A stretch of 8,113 bases of DNA from Actinomycetota bacterium (GTDB lineage Bacteria > Actinomycetota > Thermoleophilia > Gaiellales > Gaiellaceae). Below the pieces are notes generated by a model. That model searched no databases. It was not told the DNA's origin and saw only the letters and a list, made by a program, of their open reading frames with translations. Location of the stretch: contig JACCUU010000256.1 of assembly GCA_013811645.1 (NCBI GenBank), positions 1-8,113 on the forward strand, in the 5' to 3' direction. Position 1 is the first letter of the stretch; every line of letters starts with the position of its first letter. The position numbers were made by a program, and so were the translations under genes. Positions 5,224 to 8,113 of this stretch are shown here, in pieces.

Positions 5224-5870
5224 GTGACGCTCCGCACCATCTCCTGGCGCCACGAGGCGATCCGGCCATGGTCGCCCGAGACAAGGATCTCCGGAACCTG
5301 CCACCCGCGGAAGTCGGCGGGACGGGTGTAGTGCGGGTACTCGAGGCCCCCGTTCAGTGCCGCCGAGAAGCTCTCCACCTCGCCCGAGCCCTCGGTGAGC
5401 GCGCCCGGAAGCCGGCGCACGACCGCATCGACCACCGCCAGCGCCGGAATCTCCCCGCCCGAGAGCACATAGGGGCCGATCGAGATCGAGTCGGTCGAGA
5501 GGTGGTCGAGGATGCGCTGGTCGAAGCCTTCGAAGCGCGCGGAGAGAAGCGTCAGTGCAGGCTCTCGAGCGAGCTCCTCCACGAGACTCTGGTCGAGCGG
5601 GCGGCCCGCCGGCGTGAGCGCCACCACGCGGTGTTGGGGGAGCCCGCCGTACACCGCGTCGAAGGCGGCAGCGACCACATCGACGCGGAGCACCATTCCC
5701 GGCCCTCCGCCGTACGGCTCGTCGTCGACCTGGCCGGCGCTGAGCGGCGTCGAGTCGCGATAGTTGAACACGTTCAGTTCGAGCTCGTTCCCGAGCACGG
5801 CGGCCACTGGACGCCGTTCCTTCAGCCACTCGAAGGCACCCGGGATCAGCGTGAAGACATCGAGTCGCAT
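5220..5870 (-). CDS. trmD: tRNA (guanine-N1-)-methyltransferase
   Basis: 216 residues. TrmD methylates N1 of G37 next to the anticodon using SAM and so prevents +1 frameshifting. Signatures include MRLDVFTLIPGAF at the start, VDDEPYGGGPGM (48-59), LLSARFEGFDQRI (108-120), SIGPYVLSGGEIPAL (129-143) of the trefoil-knot SAM site, and YPHYTRPADFRG (178-189). Two oddities stand out. The residue aligned to the E. coli catalytic base D169 is glutamate (E166, in EVESFS). The protein also ends soon after HGRIASWR, lacking about 35-40 C-terminal residues present in E. coli TrmD (255). The start lies 12 bases after the rimM stop with no clear Shine-Dalgarno; the stop overlaps lepB. The assignment is certain; the effect of the oddities is unknown. 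Confidence 0.96.
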   Translation of the reverse strand: MRLDVFTLIPGAFEWLKERRPVAAVLGNELELNVFNYRDSTPLSAGQVDDEPYGGGPGMVLRVDVVAAAFDAVYGGLPQHRVVALTPAGRPLDQSLVEELAREPALTLLSARFEGFDQRILDHLSTDSISIGPYVLSGGEIPALAVVDAVVRRLPGALTEGSGEVESFSAALNGGLEYPHYTRPADFRGWQVPEILVSGDHGRIASWRQEMVRSVT

Positions 5871-5882
5871 CGGGTGCCGAGG

Positions 5883-6359
5883 TTACCCGTGGTCCGAGAA
5901 ACCAGGGGCAACGACGACCCGCCGTTGCACGAGATCAACATCGCGTACACAGTCCTCGACGAGCGGCAGAAGGAGCCCGGTGTCGAGCTCGAGCGCATCG
6001 TTCGCGATGCCGGGCAGGACATCCATGACGACGCCCAGGCGCTCACCGTCCGTCTCGACGACTTCGAGCCCGACGAGGTCGGCGACGTAGTACGAGCCGG
6101 GCTCCGGCAGAGGCAGCTCGGCTCGGAGGACCGTCAGCTCGCTGCCACGCTCGACGACCCGGTCGAGCTTGATCGCAGGACGCCCGCGGCCGACCCGTCG
6201 CGAGAGGACGACGGCGGCCTCCTCGCCGTTCACGCGAAGCCTCGCTCCGACGTCGAAGCGACTCGCATCCTCGCTCGCCTCTTCGACCACGAACGCACCG
6301 TCGAGGCCGTGCGGCCGGCCCACGCGGCCAACCCGCACGAATGCTTCGTCAGCCGGCAA
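5883..6359 (-). CDS. rimM: ribosome maturation factor RimM
   Basis: 158 residues from TTG 6359. RimM binds ribosomal protein S19 and assists maturation of the 30S head and 16S rRNA. The N-terminal domain opens with VRVGRVGRPHGLDGAF (8-23), the family's GR-hGLxG signature. The C-terminal PRC-barrel part shows GSYYVADLVGLEV (88-100), the stretch LGVVMDVLPGIANDALEL and the terminal LPLVEDCVRDVDLVQRRVVV. The start is not settled: TTG 6359 overlaps khpA by 11 bases, GTG 6338 would begin right at VRVGRV with a partial GAAG ribosome site, and GTG 6401 would reach deep into khpA. It lies in the conserved rpsP-khpA-rimM-trmD order, 12 bases before trmD. Confidence 0.93.
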   Translation of the reverse strand: MPADEAFVRVGRVGRPHGLDGAFVVEEASEDASRFDVGARLRVNGEEAAVVLSRRVGRGRPAIKLDRVVERGSELTVLRAELPLPEPGSYYVADLVGLEVVETDGERLGVVMDVLPGIANDALELDTGLLLPLVEDCVRDVDLVQRRVVVAPGFSDHG

Positions 6360-6579
6360 TCTCGAGCACGTAGCGCTCTTCGGCTCTCGCGCCCGCGGCA
6401 CGCACGATGCTGCGAAGAGCGCGCGCCATCCGCCCCTGCCTCCCGATCACCTTTCCGACGTCGTCCGCGGCGACGAAGAGCTTGAAGACGACTGCGTCCT
6501 CACGCTCCTCGGTCTCGACCCGGACGGCGTCCGGCTCGTCGACGAGGCGTCGCGCGATCCATTCCAGGAGGTCCGCCAC
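6349..6579 (-). CDS. khpA: KH-domain RNA-binding protein KhpA
   Basis: 76 residues, the usual family size. It is a single KH domain: MADLLEWIARRLVDEPDAVRV (1-21), a beta strand with VVFKLFVAADD, and the RNA-gripping GxxG loop in VGKVIGRQGRMARALRSIV (41-59). In other bacteria KhpA pairs with KhpB and binds many RNAs, affecting cell division and envelope control; khpB is not in this window. The GTG start shares one base with the rpsP stop (TAGTG), so translation is probably coupled to S16. A longer frame starting at 6651 exists but its extra residues only shadow rpsP and are not KhpA-like. This position between rpsP and rimM is conserved in Gram-positive genomes. Confidence 0.94.
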   Translation of the reverse strand: MADLLEWIARRLVDEPDAVRVETEEREDAVVFKLFVAADDVGKVIGRQGRMARALRSIVRAAGARAEERYVLEIAG

Positions 6580-6824
6580 TACGAGGTGATGCCCGCGACC
6601 TTGATCAGCCGCGCGACGGGCTCGGACGGCTGCGCGCCCTTGGCGAGCCACTCCTTCACCTTGGCCTCGTCGAGATCGATCGTCGACGGGTCCGTCTGCG
6701 GGTTGTACCGCCCGATGATCTCGATGAAGCGACCATCCCGCGGCGAGCGCGAGTCGGCGACAACGACGCGATAGATCGGGTTCTTCTTCGACCCGACGCG
6801 CGTCAACCTCAGTTTTACAGCCAT
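6579..6824 (-). CDS. rpsP: 30S ribosomal protein S16
   Basis: 81 residues, typical length. The S16 signatures are plain: [20 protein letters not shown] at the start, [20 protein letters not shown] (21-40) and [20 protein letters not shown] (41-60). S16 binds 16S rRNA early in assembly of the 30S subunit. The ATG is supported by a strong ribosome site four bases upstream. It begins 45 bases after the ffh stop, and its own stop overlaps khpA, heading the khpA-rimM-trmD-lepB chain. No separate promoter is evident in the 45-base gap, so read-through from ffh is likely. Confidence 0.98.
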   Translation of the reverse strand: MAVKLRLTRVGSKKNPIYRVVVADSRSPRDGRFIEIIGRYNPQTDPSTIDLDEAKVKEWLAKGAQPSEPVARLIKVAGITS

Positions 6825-6828
6825 TTGT

Positions 6829-6834
6829 CTCCTC
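6829..6834 (-). promoter_or_regulatory. ribosome binding site of rpsP
   Basis: GAGGAG on the minus strand, four bases before the rpsP ATG. It is the best Shine-Dalgarno sequence in the housekeeping block, whose downstream genes mostly rely on stop/start overlaps instead. Confidence 0.85.
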
Positions 6835-6869
6835 GAATGGGTTCCTGTGAGCGCGTAAGTGTGCCCGTT

Positions 6870-8113
6870 CTAGCGCCGGCCCGCGGGCGGCATCCCCGGA
6901 AGCGAGGGCATCTTTCCCTTGCCCATCTGCTTCATCATCTTCGCCATCTGCTTGCGAGCGGCCATGAGCTTGTTCACCTCGTCGAGCGATGTGCCGCTGC
7001 CGGCCGCGATGCGACGCCGCCGCTGCGTGTTGATGACGTGTGGCACTGCCCGTTCGTGCGGCGTCATGGAGAGCACGATCGCCTCGACGCGCGCGAGCTG
7101 GCTCTCGTCCACGTCGAGCCCCTGGAGCTGCTTGCCGAGGCCGGGGACGAGCTTCAGGACCCCCTGCAGGGGCCCCATCTTGCGCAGCATGCGGTAGCTC
7201 GAGAGGAAGTCGTCGAACGTGAACTCCCCGGCGCGCATGCGGCGCTCCATCTCCTCCTGGTCATCGAGCTCGACGGCCGCCTCGGCCTTCTCGATGAGGG
7301 TGAGCACGTCTCCCATGCCGAGGATCCGCGACGCCATTCGGTCCGGGTGGAAGTACTCGAGCTGGTCGAGCTTCTCCCCCACCGAAGCGAGCTTGACCGG
7401 CCGGCCGGTAACCGTCCTGACTGACAAGGCCGCGCCGCCGCGAGCATCGCCGTCGAGCTTCGTCAAGACGACTCCGTCGAAGGCGATCCGTTCCTGGAAC
7501 GCGAGCGCGACCGCCACCGCCTCCTGCCCGGTCATCGCGTCGAGAACCATCAGGACATTCGTCGGCTTCGTCTCGTCACGGACACGCGCGAGCTCGTCCA
7601 TGAGCTCCTCGTCGATCTGCAGCCGTCCGGCCGTGTCGAGGATGACGACGTCCAGACCGTCACGGCGGGCTTGCTCGAGCCCGTGTCGCGCTGCGGCGAC
7701 GGCGTCCTTCGTGTCCAGCCGGTACACCGGGATCTGAATCTGGCGACCGAGCTGCTCGAGCTGCTCGATGGCGGCAGGGCGTTGAAGGTCGCACGCGACG
7801 AGCGCCGGCCGCTTGCCTTCCTTGCGCAGGAGCAGCGCGAGCTTGGCGGCCGTCGTCGTCTTTCCCGATCCCTGGAGGCCGGCGAGCAGGATCACCGTTG
7901 GCGGACGGCCGAACGCGAGCCGGGAGTCTCCCGAGCCCATCAGCGCGGTCAGCTCCTCGTGAACGATCTTCACGACCTGCTGGCCGGGAGAGAGGCTCTT
8001 CAGGACGTCCTGGCCGAGCGCCCGCTCCTTCAGAGACGCCGTGAAGTCCTTGGCGACCTCGAAGTTGACGTCGGCCTCGAGCAGCGCGAGGCGGATCTCG
8101 CGCATCGCTTTCG
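6870..8113 (-). CDS. ffh: signal recognition particle protein Ffh (5' end outside window)
   Basis: About 414 codons are visible; the first 30 or so residues are outside, since the frame runs on upstream (KA before MREIRLALLEADVNF). Ffh binds signal sequences of nascent membrane proteins and 4.5S/6S SRP RNA, and docks with FtsY using GTP. Counting from the visible MREIR, the N-domain helices are followed by the G domain: P-loop GLQGSGKTT (76-84), DLQRPAAIEQL (106-116), DTAGR (157-161), TKLDGDARGG (215-224) and the closing FHPDRMASRILGMGD (252-266). The C-terminal M domain has SRP-RNA-binding RRRRIAAGSG (362-371) and a methionine-rich tail, MAKMMKQMGKGKMPSLPGM. All motifs are intact. The internal ATG at 8105 is not the real start. 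rpsP follows after 45 bases. Confidence 0.98.
   Translation of the reverse strand, partial: KAMREIRLALLEADVNFEVAKDFTASLKERALGQDVLKSLSPGQQVVKIVHEELTALMGSGDSRLAFGRPPTVILLAGLQGSGKTTTAAKLALLLRKEGKRPALVACDLQRPAAIEQLEQLGRQIQIPVYRLDTKDAVAAARHGLEQARRDGLDVVILDTAGRLQIDEELMDELARVRDETKPTNVLMVLDAMTGQEAVAVALAFQERIAFDGVVLTKLDGDARGGAALSVRTVTGRPVKLASVGEKLDQLEYFHPDRMASRILGMGDVLTLIEKAEAAVELDDQEEMERRMRAGEFTFDDFLSSYRMLRKMGPLQGVLKLVPGLGKQLQGLDVDESQLARVEAIVLSMTPHERAVPHVINTQRRRRIAAGSGTSLDEVNKLMAARKQMAKMMKQMGKGKMPSLPGMPPAGRR

Noticed and set aside
5100..6485. A 461-codon open frame on the plus strand
   Set aside because: It lies antisense to lepB, trmD, rimM and khpA, whose protein motifs are unmistakable. Its translation is rich in Arg, Ala and Asp and shows no domain; high GC removes stop codons in shadow frames.
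1..8113. CRISPR array, insertion sequence or phage integration site flanking the accessory genes
   Set aside because: No regularly spaced direct repeats, no transposase or integrase frame, and no matching terminal repeats at the edges near 248 and 2931 were seen.

Overview
The window looks like a high-GC actinobacterial chromosome segment, most likely class Thermoleophilia (Gaiellales/Solirubrobacterales-like). This placement is an inference. It rests on the GC-rich sequence, frequent GTG starts, the ffh-rpsP-khpA-rimM-trmD...rnhB-yraN-comM gene order known from Actinobacteria, and a secreted collagen-like protein of a type I associate with Thermoleophilia. Every supported gene is on the minus strand, so transcription runs from position 8113 toward 1.

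Housekeeping block (8113 to 2932): ffh (5' end outside the window), rpsP, khpA, rimM, trmD and lepB form one tightly packed run. A 14-bp-stem hairpin sits on the lepB stop codon, followed by a 148-base spacer, then rplS, rnhB and yraN. Stop/start overlaps (TAGTG, GTGA) join rpsP-khpA, trmD-lepB and rnhB-yraN. The products serve ribosome assembly and translation (S16, L19, RimM, TrmD, KhpA), protein export (Ffh, LepB) and nucleic-acid upkeep (RNase HII, YraN). lepB lies before rplS here, whereas in mycobacteria it follows it.

Accessory block (about 2931 to 248): between yraN and comM, which are usually adjacent, lie an intact DNA methyltransferase, a broken restriction endonuclease gene and a secreted collagen-like protein gene. 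The endonuclease remnant can be read through three frames. Four separate single-base losses explain the breaks, and repairing them gives one reading frame of about 265 codons. The simplest reading is a type II restriction-modification pair that entered the operon and later lost its nuclease, leaving an orphan methylase.

The far end (247 to 1) holds the first 82 codons of comM, the Mg-chelatase-like AAA+ protein linked to natural transformation. Just upstream is a 38-bp inverted repeat that overlaps a possible TTGACA promoter, which may let comM be transcribed independently of the inserted genes. No tRNA, rRNA, CRISPR array, insertion sequence or replication origin was seen. No gene-free stretch exceeds 300 bases.
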